This document shows positions 1 through 12,803 of a DNA stretch of 64,000 nt, piece after piece; the stretch's first letter is position 1; each line of letters starts with the position of its first letter. The notes beneath the pieces were generated by a model. That model was not told the origin of the DNA. It did not search any database and saw only the letters and a program-made list of their open reading frames with translations. Both the position numbers and the translations under genes were made by a program. Origin of the DNA: Trichopria drosophilae (Eukaryota > Arthropoda > Insecta > Hymenoptera > Diapriidae); NCBI GenBank assembly GCA_030407085.1, contig CM059587.1, forward strand, positions 17,829,001 to 17,893,000, in the 5' to 3' direction.

Positions 1-1679
1 GTTCGAATTAACTTATATCTTAAAAGATGAATAGAAAATGTGATAATTATGGTATTATGGCACAATTCCATAGTCAAGTGTGATTGTCAGAGATTTGAAC
101 GTTTAGTGAGTACACTATGATCGATTAACATAACAGTAGTAGCAAATCGCAACTCTCATTTGTCACGCGATAATATCATTAAAGCTAATTTAATGATGAT
201 GAAATTATCTCAGTTCTTTTGATTCTTGACCAAAACAAAGATTTTTAATGTTTATTTGTTTCTGGGTTTTCACTTCGTTTCGAACGACCCAGATATTTCT
301 GTGATCTTAGTAGTTGATTTTCAGCGTTCCCCGGCTTATGTCAAGGATTCTCAGTCAAATGCTGACCAGATGCCACATTGGAAGAATAGCAGAGACAACC
401 TGAGAATTGTATCCATTTTTTTTTACAAACATTGCAGGCCGCTTTCTCTTTAAAAACGTAATCGTTGGCGCGTGTTTGTCACAACGAGAAACATTATTAA
501 CTTCTACTTCAAATACAAGAAATATGCTAGTATCGTAAACCGCCAATGCTTAAATGAATGTCAGCGTAACGGCGCTACTTTTTGCATGTCATAAATATGA
601 TTAATAAAATTAATACTCTCTTTGATCTTACGTTTCTACTAATTATGGTGGAAAAAGCGACAGTTAATTGGTCTTTCAGTACACAACAGTCCCTCTAGTA
701 TAATACAAACCCGGATGTAATACGATTAACCTACATCGGCAACATTTGAACTATGGTATTGATCATTAGTTATTTTCCTTGTTATGCAACAGCGCATGGA
801 AAATTTGTAAAATTGACCGCATGAGGATCCGAATATGACCCAGCAGGCTCATTCTTGTTAAGAGACATGCGAGTGCATCACTGACATAAATATGCTAGGC
901 CTTAATATACACTGATGAATTAACATGTGACCCTTCATCATATTTATATCATACATTTTTAAACATAAATAAGGTTTACTTAAACATATATTTCACATAA
1001 AATAATTGTTTAACGAACACGTATATGGGCAAATCCACAGAACTTTTGACTTTCATGTTATTTTAAGATTCACGTAAATAAGCTGTACAGAAATATTTAT
1101 AAAACATTACTATTTACTAAAAAGGATATGCTTTTCAAGGTACAGTTATTTATTTTGCATGCTAGTGGATTAAAAACCCAACGGAAGCACGAAAGCTCAT
1201 AAAATTTGAATAAACTGCTGCGTGCAAATCGTATTTTTTTTTAATATTTTGTTCTGTAACTTTTGGAACGTGTATTCTTTTCATTTGAAAATCATGTCGT
1301 TGATTAATGGCACTTTATAAAAGCCAAAGATACTTAAAAAATAAGTGTGCCTATCGCTTAATAAGAATGACATGCGTCCAAAGTCGCGTGCAGAAGATTT
1401 ATGGAAAATGAAATTTTCATTAATTTCTAACAATAACTTATGGAACAAACAATATTATGGCTCCATACTTTGGGAATTTTTAATTGATGATATAATAAGT
1501 GACGTATTCCAAGGAATAAGGTGTGCCTTGTCTCATCTTAATTCTGTGCCTATTACAACCTATAGCCTTCGTGCGTAACTGTTGTTGAAAAACGACACTT
1601 TTGTCAGGCACACGAACTATACACAATTAAATGCCTCGATTATTGGCGTAATTTATTGTTTTAGGTGTCATAATAATAC
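1..1679. other. Intergenic AT-rich DNA
   Basis: No reading frame here resembles a known protein, and open stretches are under 100 codons. I see no RNA gene and no clear repeat boundary. It is probably intergenic or decayed transposon sequence. Confidence 0.5.
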
Positions 1680-2500
1680 TCTGAACTTGTGCCAGAAACA
1701 CAATACGATGTTCAGGGGTAAAACAAGACATGAAATTATCTCTTCGACACAAACTCCTTTCTTTACACGGAAAAATGTTGAAATTTGTTACGCGCGGGTT
1801 TTATTGGTAACTGATCACGAATACGTTGACAAATATTAAAAATTGAAGATGGTAGATACAATATGGCGGACCAAATTCCTAAAAAGTTGCTTGAACCAGC
1901 TGAAACTGTGTATTCGGGGTTGCTCATCGGTCGAGATTCGCTATAGCTTTGCTCCAGAAATAATGAAAATTTAACTTTGGGTAACTTTGTTTTTCATCTC
2001 CCTTGCTTTATCTTTTCCGGTTAAAAATGAATAAATATGGTACTAATGACAACTTACGTTAGACGTATTTAAAATTTTTTTCAGCATTACCGGGATTGTA
2101 ATGCCTTAAATCGACTTAAATAAATGTTTGCTGCTAAAATTTGTATATTATGAACCTAAAAGCAAAAAGAAAGGAAACCCCCGAATACCCAATTTGAGCT
2201 TGTGTGAGTAACTTGTTACAAATTCGGTCTTCCATATTGAATTCACCATCTTGAATTCTGAATATCTGTTGGCGGATTCGTGATCAGTAACTTAAAAAAC
2301 TCCGAGCAACAAATTTCATCTGTTTTCCGCGTACAGAAATATGTTTGGTTCTAAGATATAATTTTAGGTCTCGTTTTACCTGACTTCGCTGGAACAATCC
2401 TTTAAAAGTCGTAACGCGTCGTTTTTTCTACATTTTATATGTTTAGGAGTGGCCTCAAGATGATTTTAAATGTGTGCCACAGAAAAAAAAATGTTTTTCT
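1680..2500. repeat. Foldback (long inverted repeat) element
   Basis: The left arm, about 1710-1880, reappears inverted at about 2220-2380. Matching landmarks are ACTGATCACGAAT on the left against ATTCGTGATCAGT on the right, and CACGGAAAAATG against a degenerate TTTTCCGCGTACAG. The inner parts carry an ATATGGCGGACC-type stretch and 'CCCCCGAATACCC', a module shared with the foldbacks near 6.6, 34.6 and 45 kb. No transposase frame is present, so it is non-autonomous. Outer limits are approximate. Confidence 0.6.
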
Positions 2501-4739
2501 TAAAGCGTAAAGTTAAAAGTTCTGTGGATTTACCTATATACTGTAACTTTTATAACATATAAATACTGATGCAATTACTTGACGTTTTGATCTACTGGAG
2601 CCCATCTCGTTACGTACTTTAATATTCGCGATTAATCATAAATTGCGATTAACGGTTTGGAATTACATCAATATTCGAACTCTTAAGCTTACACTGAGAA
2701 AAATTATTTACTAATAGTTAAAGATGCTAATTTCAAGGCTTTTACATTAACTTATAAGTTATAACAATAACTGTAAAGGAAAAAAAGACAGGCAACTTTG
2801 AGATGGCAATACCCGCACTTTCCTGCAATGTTATTGTATATTAACTAGTATATTTTTACATTCAATGAGCGTTCTTTAACGGTTAAGAAATCTTACATTA
2901 AATTCTGTCGTTTCAACCGCGCATGTCAACAATCCGTCGAAAAATTCGCAGAAAATCGAATGACTGCGCGCGTGGCGAATGTTTTGTGTATGTCTGTTTC
3001 GCGAAACTGTAAGCGCGTAAATATTCTACATTTCATAAGGATCATTAATATTTAAAATTATTATATTAACTATTGACATGATAAATTTAACTTTCTGAGA
3101 TTACGTTTACTGCAGGATAAAATACCTTACCTTAAGATCAAAATCTAGATTCTGTAAGCGTTACTATGAAGCTATTACATTAACTGTAAACAAACATTTC
3201 TCTCAATGTACACAGAAACTGACTGGTGTTGTCTATCCGTGTGCTATCAGTCCGAAGTTATAACTTTGGGGTATTCGAAACAACAATCTATCTGATGTCG
3301 AAAAGACGTGTAACAAATACTGCATACATTTTCATAACAGTTTAATATCAGGTAAATGTTTAACGCTCCAATACATAGTTTGGACTTCCCATGCATATCA
3401 ATATGGATTATATTAACAATATATAAATTATATGGACAATAGCAGGTTCTTTTTTAAGAATGAATGAAAAATTACTTGGCTAATTTCGTTACTCTAACAT
3501 TTCCTTGGGACATAAAGAATTTGTGCCAAAAGATGGTTCTTCCGGTAACGTGTCTGTATGCACGTAAATCGGCAGTCTTCTAGAAAATGGTTATTGGGGA
3601 AAATTTAATTATGGTATCACCATTAGAATCGACTCTACACTTTTTATTCGTGTAGTTAAATATTTAATTTTATTTAATTATTAACCTTATCATTATATGT
3701 TTGTTAAAAAATCCGCTAAGCCCCAATTAATGGAAAAAATTGCCAATAAATGAGCTTTAGAAAACCGAATGAATAGACGATATTTTACTTTTAAATTATT
3801 AACCTATGTATTAAGGCTGCAAAATACGTGAACCAGGTATTAAGGGTCCCCGATAACGGTATCCGAATGAATAGACGATCGCCTATTCATTGGCTTTTCA
3901 CATAAAATGATATGCCAATGCTTGGACGAGCAATAAAATGTTTCAGAAATATCGAATTTCACTTTAATTAGGCTAAAAAATAATCTATAGACTTTACTTT
4001 ATTCTATTCAATCAGCTTGAATATACTTATTTAACGAAGCGAGGTTTTCTGCATACCTCAACGGTTTCTGTACTCCTTGAGGACAGCTTGAAAACCTTGC
4101 TTTGTTTCTACGAAATAATAAACACTGGAAGGTCAGTATCAGTTCTGAATGTTCAAAGAATAGAAAAACATGTTTTTGATGAACTTTTTGTACCGTGTAT
4201 TCAAAAGAAATAATGATATGTGCAAATCGTTAATTCATTGGTAGCTGTCCATCCATTGGCATATTCACCCTATTCATTATCCATTCAAACTCGCGTCATC
4301 TCCCATCTGTCTTCTTATTAAATACAACTTATATTTCAAGAAGATACCGTGAACCCACACAACTTAGTTTTCCTTACAAAACTTCTAATCTCGCATAATT
4401 CTCCTGTACAAGCGCATAGTTAGATCCGCTGGAACTTTCGGGGTGGAGTCTTACAAGTACCCTGGAAGCCGTCGTAAGCACGTCTCACTTTTTTCTGCAT
4501 GACTTACCAATGTTGGTTGCAATTCAAATATGTAAATACAATCAATTATGTTCCTAGTTGCCCTTCAGCTTCGTTGATAGTAAAGAAATGTAGAACATAA
4601 AAAACACTGGACCCCTGGACGAAAGAAGTGGATAACGTAAGTAAATCGCAACATCTGTATCTAATGATGGTACCCTAGTAATGGGATATTTGAAAGATAG
4701 TGACAATATAAGGCGTTTAGAAATTTCGATATGATTAAA
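2501..4739. other. Intergenic AT-rich DNA
   Basis: No supported gene. A motif of the form GAATGAATAGACGAT occurs at about 3768 and 3865 next to CCTATTCATTGGC, so this is probably an old short repeat. Nothing else was identified. Confidence 0.45.
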
Positions 4740-5560
4740 GTCATTTTATAAAAAAAAAGACACGTAATTAACTTACGATAAAATAAATGTTACTTTATTA
4801 ATAGAATGAAGTTCAAACTTTATGACCCAGTGTAAATTACACAGGCCAACTATACTTTTCCGAAGTTTTTCGTTGCGTTGAATCCAAATTTGGCCTCCGA
4901 ATTGTTCTATCACATCAATATTTGGAGATATTCTAACCCAAAAGTACAAAAAAAAACCTGTTAGGCCATTTTCGGTAAGTTTTAGGGGCGGAATAAATTT
5001 TTCTTCGCAATTTGACAAAAACCAGATCAAAGTGCATTCATCTGAGTGTATTTTTTCTAAGATTTTCAATGTGCTGAATAAAAATCTGGTCGTATAATTG
5101 CTGAATGGCGTCAAGATTTTTAGGTGTCCTAACCTAAAAGTGAAAAAAACGAAAATCATAATCGTGCCTTGACAAAAACTTCAATAACTCATTAAAAAAA
5201 AATCGTACGAAATCGCAAAAAAGTTTCAATAACTCGGCTAATTATAAAGTTATTTCAACGAATTACTCCTGATGTTAAAGATTTGTTCAAACCCTGTAAT
5301 TGGCTTTGAGTCATTTTGATCTACCATGAATATATCTTTTATTATAGCCTCAAAAAGGCCACACAATTCAGATTTATGCGGTTTTTCGCTTCCAACTCGT
5401 TTTCCTATATCTATAGCGAAACTTACGTATAAAGAAGTAGCACTTTAATGATGCAGAAATGCCGAAAATGGATTTTGGACTGACGGTGCGCGCTTATAGC
5501 TAATTTTAAGAAATTAGGAAGCTGGGAGTTGTGGGACACGCTGTATAATATTCATCTACA
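4740..5560. repeat. Transposon-derived fragment ending in GTTGTGGGACACGCTGTATA
   Basis: The stretch holds a 128-codon minus-strand open frame (4773-5159) with no recognisable domain. It ends near 5527-5546 with a terminus that resembles, inverted, the one at about 60690 (CAGGGTATCCCACAACTCG). The internal phrase AATAACTCGGCT plus AAAGTTATTTCAA is also shared by the two places (about 5230 and 60840). I read both as decayed copies of one repeat family. The family is not identified. Confidence 0.45.
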
Positions 5561-6139
5561 CTTTCATATAAAATATAAAGAATTAAATAGCCACGACATT
5601 TATTAAAAAAGGCAATATTTATTATTGGCATTTTTAAATTATTTTAAAGTTATATAATATTATCGTATTTTATTATTTGTATATTATTTCTAAAAGAATT
5701 ATAGAATAAGTACATGTTTTTTGGAATGGTTCCTTGCAATGAATCGTTAAGTGATCGATGTCTGAATTCCATTTCTAAATTTACTCCAAACTTTCTGTAT
5801 TCTGAGTTATTTCAACGTTTATAAGCGTATTAAACAGTACTTTCTTGAATACGCCCAAAGAATAACCAAAATGGCGTTTTGTTTAGTGAATTTTTTTTTT
5901 AAATTCAGATTTTAGTTGACGGTGGATTTTATATATATAGTATTGGACTCAGTTTTGAAATTACAATTTATAAACATTTACTTCACCCATGTATTTAATA
6001 ATGTCAAATTTCCTTATCATCAAGTTAATTTTTACATTTTCGTTCGCCATGTTGATTCTGCCATTTTTTAGAAATAAAAAAATTGAATGTTTAAGCAGAT
6101 TTTATGTAGATTTTTATAGATTTTCCTATTAAACCATTA
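5561..6139. other. Intergenic AT-rich DNA
   Basis: No gene, RNA or repeat structure could be supported. Confidence 0.4.
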
Positions 6140-7145
6140 AGAACACAGATCTGCAAAATTCACTTTTTTTTTTTTATCAGAGTGATTTCCAACGTATTTT
6201 TGTACGCTGAACACGAATCTGAAGACGAAAACTGTCTATCACGTCATGATTTTGAGAAAAGTGGGGAGAAAAACACCAAAAAACGTGTTTTTGGGTGTCT
6301 TTACCCCTAATTTTCTCAGAGGCCTGACGTGCAACAGATCTGAATTTGTGCTCAAACTAAAGCTTGATTCTTCCCCTACAAAAATCATATACGATAGTTT
6401 TAAAAAAAATTTCATAGTTTTGAAAAAAAAAATGGTTTTAACCTTGCTATTCCTAGTGACTATGATGAAAATGCAAATTATTTAACTACATTGAGCAGAG
6501 CTCATACAAACCACTACTTGACTGTTTTCGGGATTGGTGTGTAAGAATCCAGTGTCGCTCTTATAAAATTCAAAATGGTGGATCCAAGATGGCAGACGTA
6601 AAAATAAAAAATTTAAATTAACCTCATGAAAATCCGTACTCGGGTTTTTTTGAGTCGCTGATGACGAATCCAATGTTAGTTCGACAAAATTTAAAATAGC
6701 GAATCCAAAATGGCGGCCGCAAAATAAAAAAATATACTTAGGATCTTAAAATCACCACTTCATGTTTTTTTTTTCGTTCGCCATTAGTAATACCAGCGGT
6801 TATTCGATTTTGTTTGCATTTTCATTATAATCATTAGAAATAGCAAGGTTAAAAGCATTTTTTTTTTCAAAACTATGAAATTTTTTTTTTAAAACTATCT
6901 TATGATTTTTGTAAGGGAAGAACCAAGCTTTAATTTAAGCACAAATTCAAGCCTGTAGCACGTCAGGTTTCAGAGAAAATTAGGGGTAAAAACACCCAAA
7001 AACGCGTTTTTTGGTGTCTTTACCCCCACTTTTCTCTAAATCATAACGTGATAGGCATTTTTCGACTTCAGATTCGTGTTCAGCACACAAAAATACGTCG
7101 AAAATCACTCTGATATTTAAACAAAAATCCGTGCAGACCTGTGGA
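6140..7145. repeat. Foldback element, copy 1 of the 44.6-kb family
   Basis: A near-perfect palindrome. The left arm (ATCAGAGTGATTTCCAACG at about 6177, then GTACGCTGAACACGAATC) is repeated inverted at about 6945-7115. The centre, about 6500-6720, holds two divergent copies of a module with GACGAATCCAATGTTAG and AAAATGGCGGCCGC. The same element is present at about 44570-45515. Short open frames here read the arms and are not genes. Confidence 0.8.
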
Positions 7146-7149
7146 ATCA

Positions 7150-8180
7150 AACGGATGCGCTTTTTCATGGAAGTTTTCAACGTCTGTTTGTCATATAATG
7201 CAAGTCCAAACCGCTGCGTACGATTATTTAAAACAAACTTAAACCATTTGCATTGAATCTCGTAAGGAGATCTTGATAAAGCGAAGAAAAAGTGTCCACG
7301 AGCCTTAAACTTCAAAGTGTATGCGCTAGAATTATTTATTTCACGATATCTATATCCAATATGATGGCTTGATGTAAAGATGTTGACACTACTTCGCTTT
7401 TTGCAAAAATGACGATTCCAAAATAAGATTTTTTTTGCATTATTCGATATCTTGAAACGTGCAACGTCCTTGACAATAAATTCATTATTCAGCTTTATAA
7501 ATTCAAAGCAGCGGACTCAAAATACAAGATTGACGGTCCAAAAAAAACGTACATATAGTTTATTAAGAATAAAATTGAAAAGAAATTAACACTTTTGTCC
7601 GCCATTTTGAATGTATGACGTTGAATAATGAATTTTATGTAACAGGAGTACAGTTTCCTCGGCATTATGTGCATGTTTTAAGGACCTGAAATTAGTTATG
7701 GAGGGGCGACTACTTTATAGTCCGAGGACGATAATGTTCACATTATGCATCTAAGCGCATGCGCACAGGCATATAACCTTACTTTATCGTCCGTATACCA
7801 TAAAGCACTCAAAACACGGCACGCGCACATAACCTCGGAAACCATAACTCCTGATACATAAAATATTGTATGTAACGTGGAACTAAAACAATTCTGGTCC
7901 TCGCATGTGTTCCTGGAACTCGTCTGCGCCTCGTACCGGGAACACCCGGACCAGAATAACAGTTTTAGTTCCATGTTACATAATATACTATTAATGAAAA
8001 ATCTGACTATTTTTAACATAATTGAACACAGCGATTTGGATTTGCATTTTTCTTAAATTTCAATCACAGATTCGTAAAGTTGGATAAATTTCACGTCAGA
8101 AATTAGTGGTCTAGAATTTTGTTAATCCCAGAAATATATGACAAACAAACATTTAAAACTTCCATGAAAAAGCGGTCCGT
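7150..8180. repeat. Inverted-repeat pair flanking a hairpin
   Basis: GCTTTTTCATGGAAGTTTT at about 7160 is inverted at about 8157-8175 as AAAACTTCCATGAAAAAGC, and the match continues into GTTTGTCATA / TATGACAAAC. Midway lies a tight 128-bp hairpin (about 7864-7991) with arms around GGAACTAAAACAATTCTGGT and ACCAGAATAACAGTTTTAGT. No transposase is visible. Confidence 0.55.
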
Positions 8181-8410
8181 TTAAGGCTTAATAAAGATCT
8201 CGCGGTTTTTTTAAATAGAGCCACCAACATTAATGAGACTTGGAAATAATCAATAAAGATTCAAATAATCCACAGACTTAGAAGAGTATTGTGGTACAAG
8301 AATTTTGTTAGGTTATGGACACTGCACGAACAGTTTCACTTGCGACAGAACGAAAATAAACAAACGTATTTCGTATAGTAAATCGTATACAGATTGTAGG
8401 TATACATTCG

Positions 8411-10040
8411 ACCCTCTCAATAGTTTCGCTTCCTCAATTTGTCGAGCGAGCTTGTTCCCCTTCTACTGATCTGGAATGTTTTTCTCTCGAATTTAATTTA
8501 CCTTGTTCTCAATAGTTCCGCTAAGTAAAATGCAAAATAGCCATCTTGTATCCTTCATAGTAATTTTTTTTGTTCTGGGCTGGAATATAAAAATGTAATA
8601 CCAAAGATAAACAAATTAAGGTAAACCTTCGGAAAGACGTCCTCCCTCGGACAAAATCGTAACTAGGTTTTTTCGACGTAGTTTTGCCTCCTGAATCGGA
8701 ATATGATAGTAAAATTTGGCGCTCAGACATATTAAAACCGCTATATTGAAAAAACCGCTAAAAAACGTGTTATTTTTTAGTTTTTTTTGGATTATAATGT
8801 AAACTACGGATCTGTCAAAAAAATATGTCAAACAAAAAATGTAGGGCATGTAATTCTGTACAAAAAAAGTCGTATGCATTTTTTCGTAGTCGGAAAAGGA
8901 GTCACGTAAAACAGCGATGGAAGTGGATGAGCATCAGAATGACCAGTCTGGCGCCACGCATTAGTAATTATAGGGGCACATAGTTCACGTGGTTTGATTA
9001 TCAGTAATATCTGTTGGTGTGAGGTTAGGTTAGTATAAAAAAGGGGGGTGTGGGGGGTGGAGTCCCCCAGCACGCATTGGTAATTATTCGACGAACTCAT
9101 ACTTCATGTCTTCATGTTTCCTCCAAAATGAAGGTAGAATCATTTGTAAGTTCTGAAGATATTGCGCGTGTCGAATGGGTGCTTGCGTGCTGGGAGGCAC
9201 GGTCCCCCCACCCCCCTTTTATACTAGCCTAACCTCCAACCAACAGATGTCAGTAATAATTGAACCTACGTGAAGTACGTATTCCGATATTGATAACGAC
9301 ATTAATTCGACACTCATTCGATTTGACCTTCAAAAGACCTAGAAGATTAAGGTCGATTTCACAGCAAAAGTCATCATTGAATGCCGAGGGTCATTTCCTA
9401 AAAGTTTCGTCTAAATCATTTTTCTGTAGAATCGCCTATACTCTACAACAATTTTTTGAACATCCTATTACCTGTATATTGCACAAACTCATTATGGGCA
9501 TTTTCATCTTTGATTTGCGGGCCTACCGTTGAGATTACGAAAACAGTGCATATAACTTTTTTTGTAGAGAATTACATACCCTACATTTTTTGTTTCACAT
9601 ATTTTTTGGTTAGACCCGTAGTTTTTAAGATAAATACAAAAAATCTAAAAAAAACGCGTTTTTTAGCGGTTTTTTCAAGATAGCAGCTTTAATATGTCTG
9701 AGCGCCAAATTTTACCATCATATTCGGATTCAGGAGGCAAAAATACATCGGAAAAACCTAGTTTCGATTTTTTCCGAGGGAGGACGTCTTTCCGAAGATT
9801 TACCCAAATTAATATAATGCTGACAGTATATAAAGTATTATTAATTAATACTGAATTTAAACTAATGTTATACGAACATGTCACCTCACAACAATTAAAT
9901 AAACACAACGCTCTCGGGGTCAAATTCGGAGTACCGGCATTACTGCGAGAAAGCGCGAAAAATTTTCCGCGGACTGAGGGAACCCGCGTTCTTGGAAAAA
10001 CATTACCCCTTTCCGCGTTGTCCGGAACTATTGAGAGGGT
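8411..10040. repeat. Long foldback element with nested inverted repeats
   Basis: The outer ends are inverted: ACCCTCTCAATAGTTTCG at 8411 and AACTATTGAGAGGGT ending at 10040. The arms at about 8540-8890 and 9540-9800 are also inverted, so the same peptide-like frame (SERQIL.SYSDSGGK) is read on the minus strand on the left and on the plus strand on the right. A third inverted pair nests inside: a G-rich stretch at about 9020-9070 against the C-rich stretch at about 9205-9250, each next to GTTAGGTTAGTATAA-like sequence. The frames are shadows of the arms and no transposase is seen. Confidence 0.75.
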
Positions 10041-10274
10041 TTACTGTACACTTGAATTCCTTGAATAATAATAAATTAATATTCTGAATTTTTTATAATA
10101 CTTTAAAAAAAAAAAAAATCGCATCTGTTACTTACGCCGCGTGCGACCCTATCGACGAAAGAAGGAATTAATAGACTTGGGCCATTTTGCACTAATCACA
10201 AAACGGACTTATTTCTCAAATATCCTGAGAAATTGACATTTCATTCGCGTAATGTTCAAACAAACAAACCATTA

Positions 10275-10381
10275 CCCTGCAAACACAAAAGTAACAGTTA
10301 TGTAACAACTATGTAACATTTCTGTAACAATGTAACCGTTACGTAAATATTACATAACTGTTACTTTCTGTGTTTACAAGG
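10275..10381. mobile_element. ~107-bp palindromic MITE, copy 1
   Basis: It starts CCCTGCAAACACAAAAGTAA and ends with the inverse (TTACTTTCTGTGTTTACAAGG), flanked by TA on both sides. Internal TGTAAC repeats make it almost fully palindromic. A second copy of the same length lies at 48025-48131, which supports it as a discrete short element. Confidence 0.7.
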
Positions 10382-10383
10382 TA

Positions 10384-12076
10384 TACAGTAGTAGTTAACA
10401 ATTGAAAAACAAAAATGTTGAGATTGCCTGTCCCACTTATTTATAGCAAAGCCATATAGAGAATAGGCGTTTCGACTATATCGAAAATAGTCATATTTTC
10501 GGAAATTAACCAGAACATATGTGAACACGTCGCCCGTGACCTTATTTAGATAATCGTACTGATAAATACTTAATATGTAACTATAAATATTCTGCTGAAC
10601 GACATAGTCGACCAAGTCAAGTTCAAATGGCAGCAATGCCATCTCTACGAGTTGTCCTGTACTTCGTAGTACATAATTTACATAGTTTCACTATTATTTA
10701 TAAGGAAATGCAGACAACTACAGAATTCCGGTTGGTGTAATAGTAAAGAAATTAAATTTTTGATCAGCTAAAAAATCATGGGCAAAATTGTTAAAAAGAG
10801 TTTCAATGAGTCTGCAATAATGGCAACGGTAAGTACTATCGATATTATCCAAGAAGCTTGTTATGGGGTTCTAAAGTGCTCGGCCGATAAGGTACAAATT
10901 TTACTAAAAACCGTAAATAAAAAATTACTGAATCGATTTTTCAAAATTCGGGTATTGTAAAGGCAATTCCAATTGGTATAGACGATATCCTAGAAAATGT
11001 CAAAGAAATTAATTAAGAATTGACCAAGAATTTTCGGAAATAAGTGATTTTTCTTTGTTTCCGGAAATTTTCTCTTAGTTCTCAATTAATGCCTTTCGTA
11101 TTTTTTAGGAAACCGTCTATAGTAATTAGAATTGCCATTACAGAGTTCGAATTTGGACAATTTTATTCAGTCCTCCTTAACCATTTAAGTTCCAAATATG
11201 CATAATTTGCACACGGATTTCAGCATCGCTTTATTTATACATTAACATTTTTTTTAAAATGGAAACATCTATATCCGACTAGTTTTCAGGTCGCGCTTTC
11301 GATTGACGCTACTCACAATTTTCGAGAATTGACGTTTACCACATTTTTTTACAAAAATATTGAAAAAAACGTGATTTTTTAGCCATAATTTTTTTTAAAT
11401 ACATTTTTAACTATGATATCCGTTTTAGATCACCTTCTAACCTATCAGAAACGTGTTCCCGATTTTTCTACTTCAAAATACATTCATGGATTTTGATTTA
11501 TTTTATTTTCCACTTTAAAATGGCGTCTGAACGTTGAAAATTATAGTTATGGTTATTATGCCACAGAATTCAGACACTTGTATCAATCTGACAACGGGAA
11601 TATTATTAGTCAGTACGTAAAATAAATAAAAAAAAATTAAATCACGTTTTTTTTTTGTAAATGAGCAGCCATTTTCAAAAAATCGAATGTCATAGAACAA
11701 AACGAATAGCAGATTTGAAAAGTACCTAACCTAACCCAACTTAACCTAACCTAAACAGTAATCAAAATCAAGGAACATAATAAATGTACACAGTGTCATT
11801 AAATAAATTCGTATTTGCAATTCGCGAGTAATAGCACAACATTTTCGATGAAAACTATACAATATTAAATTAATAATATGTAATAATATATAATAATATA
11901 TATTAAAATAATTTATAATACATATATAATAATATATAATATTTTGGAAAATAATATTTTGTCCTACGATTTTGAGGTGCATCCCAAATTTCAATGAAAT
12001 CGAGATGGTAACGTGGGTTACCACCACAGAACAATAACTAAAGGTTACCACCATGCTTTTAAGGGTTAAAGGGTTA
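10384..12076. other. Intergenic DNA with low-complexity tracts
   Basis: No supported gene. It holds a CCTAACCTAACCC-type telomere-like tract at about 11724-11758 and an AT-only (TAATATA)n tract at about 11870-11945. It also has CGGAAATTTTC/GAAAATTTTC-type inverted phrases near 11020-11080. The remainder shows nothing recognisable. Confidence 0.5.
11724..11758. repeat. Telomere-like CCTAA (TTAGG) tract
   Basis: Imperfect runs of CCTAACCTAACCC and TTAACCTAACCTAA. TTAGG is the common insect telomere unit. This interstitial tract is short and degenerate, so it is not a telomere. Similar tracts flank the foldback at 18.9-20.7 kb. Confidence 0.6.
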
Positions 12077-12384
12077 CAGTGGCCTTCCCCTTATTTTAAC
12101 TTTTCGAGTCAAGGAAGATGGCGGCTTCTTCCCTTATTTTACCGCTTCCCCTTATCCCCACCACTGGCAGTATGAGAGAATAAAAACAGAGAGAGGAGAA
12201 ATGTGATGTCCTTCTTCACCTGTATGTGCAAGCGCAAACAGCAGTCCGCACTCTTTTGAATACTTTCAAATGGCGAATGGTGGGGGAACTTATGAGGGGA
12301 AGAAGTTAACATAAGGGACGAAAAAAAGTTAAAATAAAGGACGCAGTTAAAATAAGAGGAGTTAAAATAAGGGGAGGGCCACTG
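12077..12384. mobile_element. MITE of the CAGTGGCC family, array copy 1
   Basis: A 308-bp unit with terminal inverted repeats: CAGTGGCCTTCCCCTTATTT at the left and AAATAAGGGGAGGGCCACTG (imperfect inverse) at the right. It has no coding capacity. The CAGT start and TA next to the left end point to the Tc1/mariner-pogo group of non-autonomous elements; that is inference from termini only. It is followed by a 56-bp spacer that recurs after copy 2. Confidence 0.8.
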
Positions 12385-12440
12385 AATACCCCATAAAATC
12401 CAATTTCAAGATGGCGACTGTCTTGTGCTCAGTAGAAATA

Positions 12441-12748
12441 CAGTGGCCCTCCCCTTATTTTAACTTTTCGAGTCAAGGAAGATGGCGGCTTCTTCCCTTA
12501 TTTTACGGCTTCCGCTTATCCCCACCACTGGCAGTATGTGAGAATAAAAACAGAGAGAGGAGAAATGTGATGTCCTTCTTCACCTGTATGTGCAAGCGCA
12601 AACATCAGTCCGCACTCTTTTGAACACTTTCAAATGGCGAATGGTGGGGGGACTCATGAGGGGAAAAAGTTAACATAAGGGACGAAAAAAAGTTAAAATA
12701 AAGGACGCAGTTAAAATAAGAGGAGTTAAAATAAGGGGAGGGCCACTG
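12441..12748. mobile_element. MITE of the CAGTGGCC family, array copy 2
   Basis: 308 bp, near-identical to copy 1, preceded by AGAAATA. Together with its spacer (AATACCCCATAAAATCC onward) it forms a unit of about 363 bp that repeats head to tail. A 70-codon open frame across this copy is only element sequence. Confidence 0.8.
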
Positions 12749-12803
12749 AATACCCCATAAAATCCAATTTCAAGATGGCGACTGTCATTGCTCAGTAGAA
12801 ATA

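Noticed and set aside
7738..8019. 93-codon minus-strand frame
   Set aside because: It spans a hairpin repeat, has no homology or composition of a real protein, and lacks neighbours.
8521..9100. Paired open frames reading SERQIL.SYSDSGGK on opposite strands
   Set aside because: They are mirror images produced by the arms of one foldback element, not two related genes.
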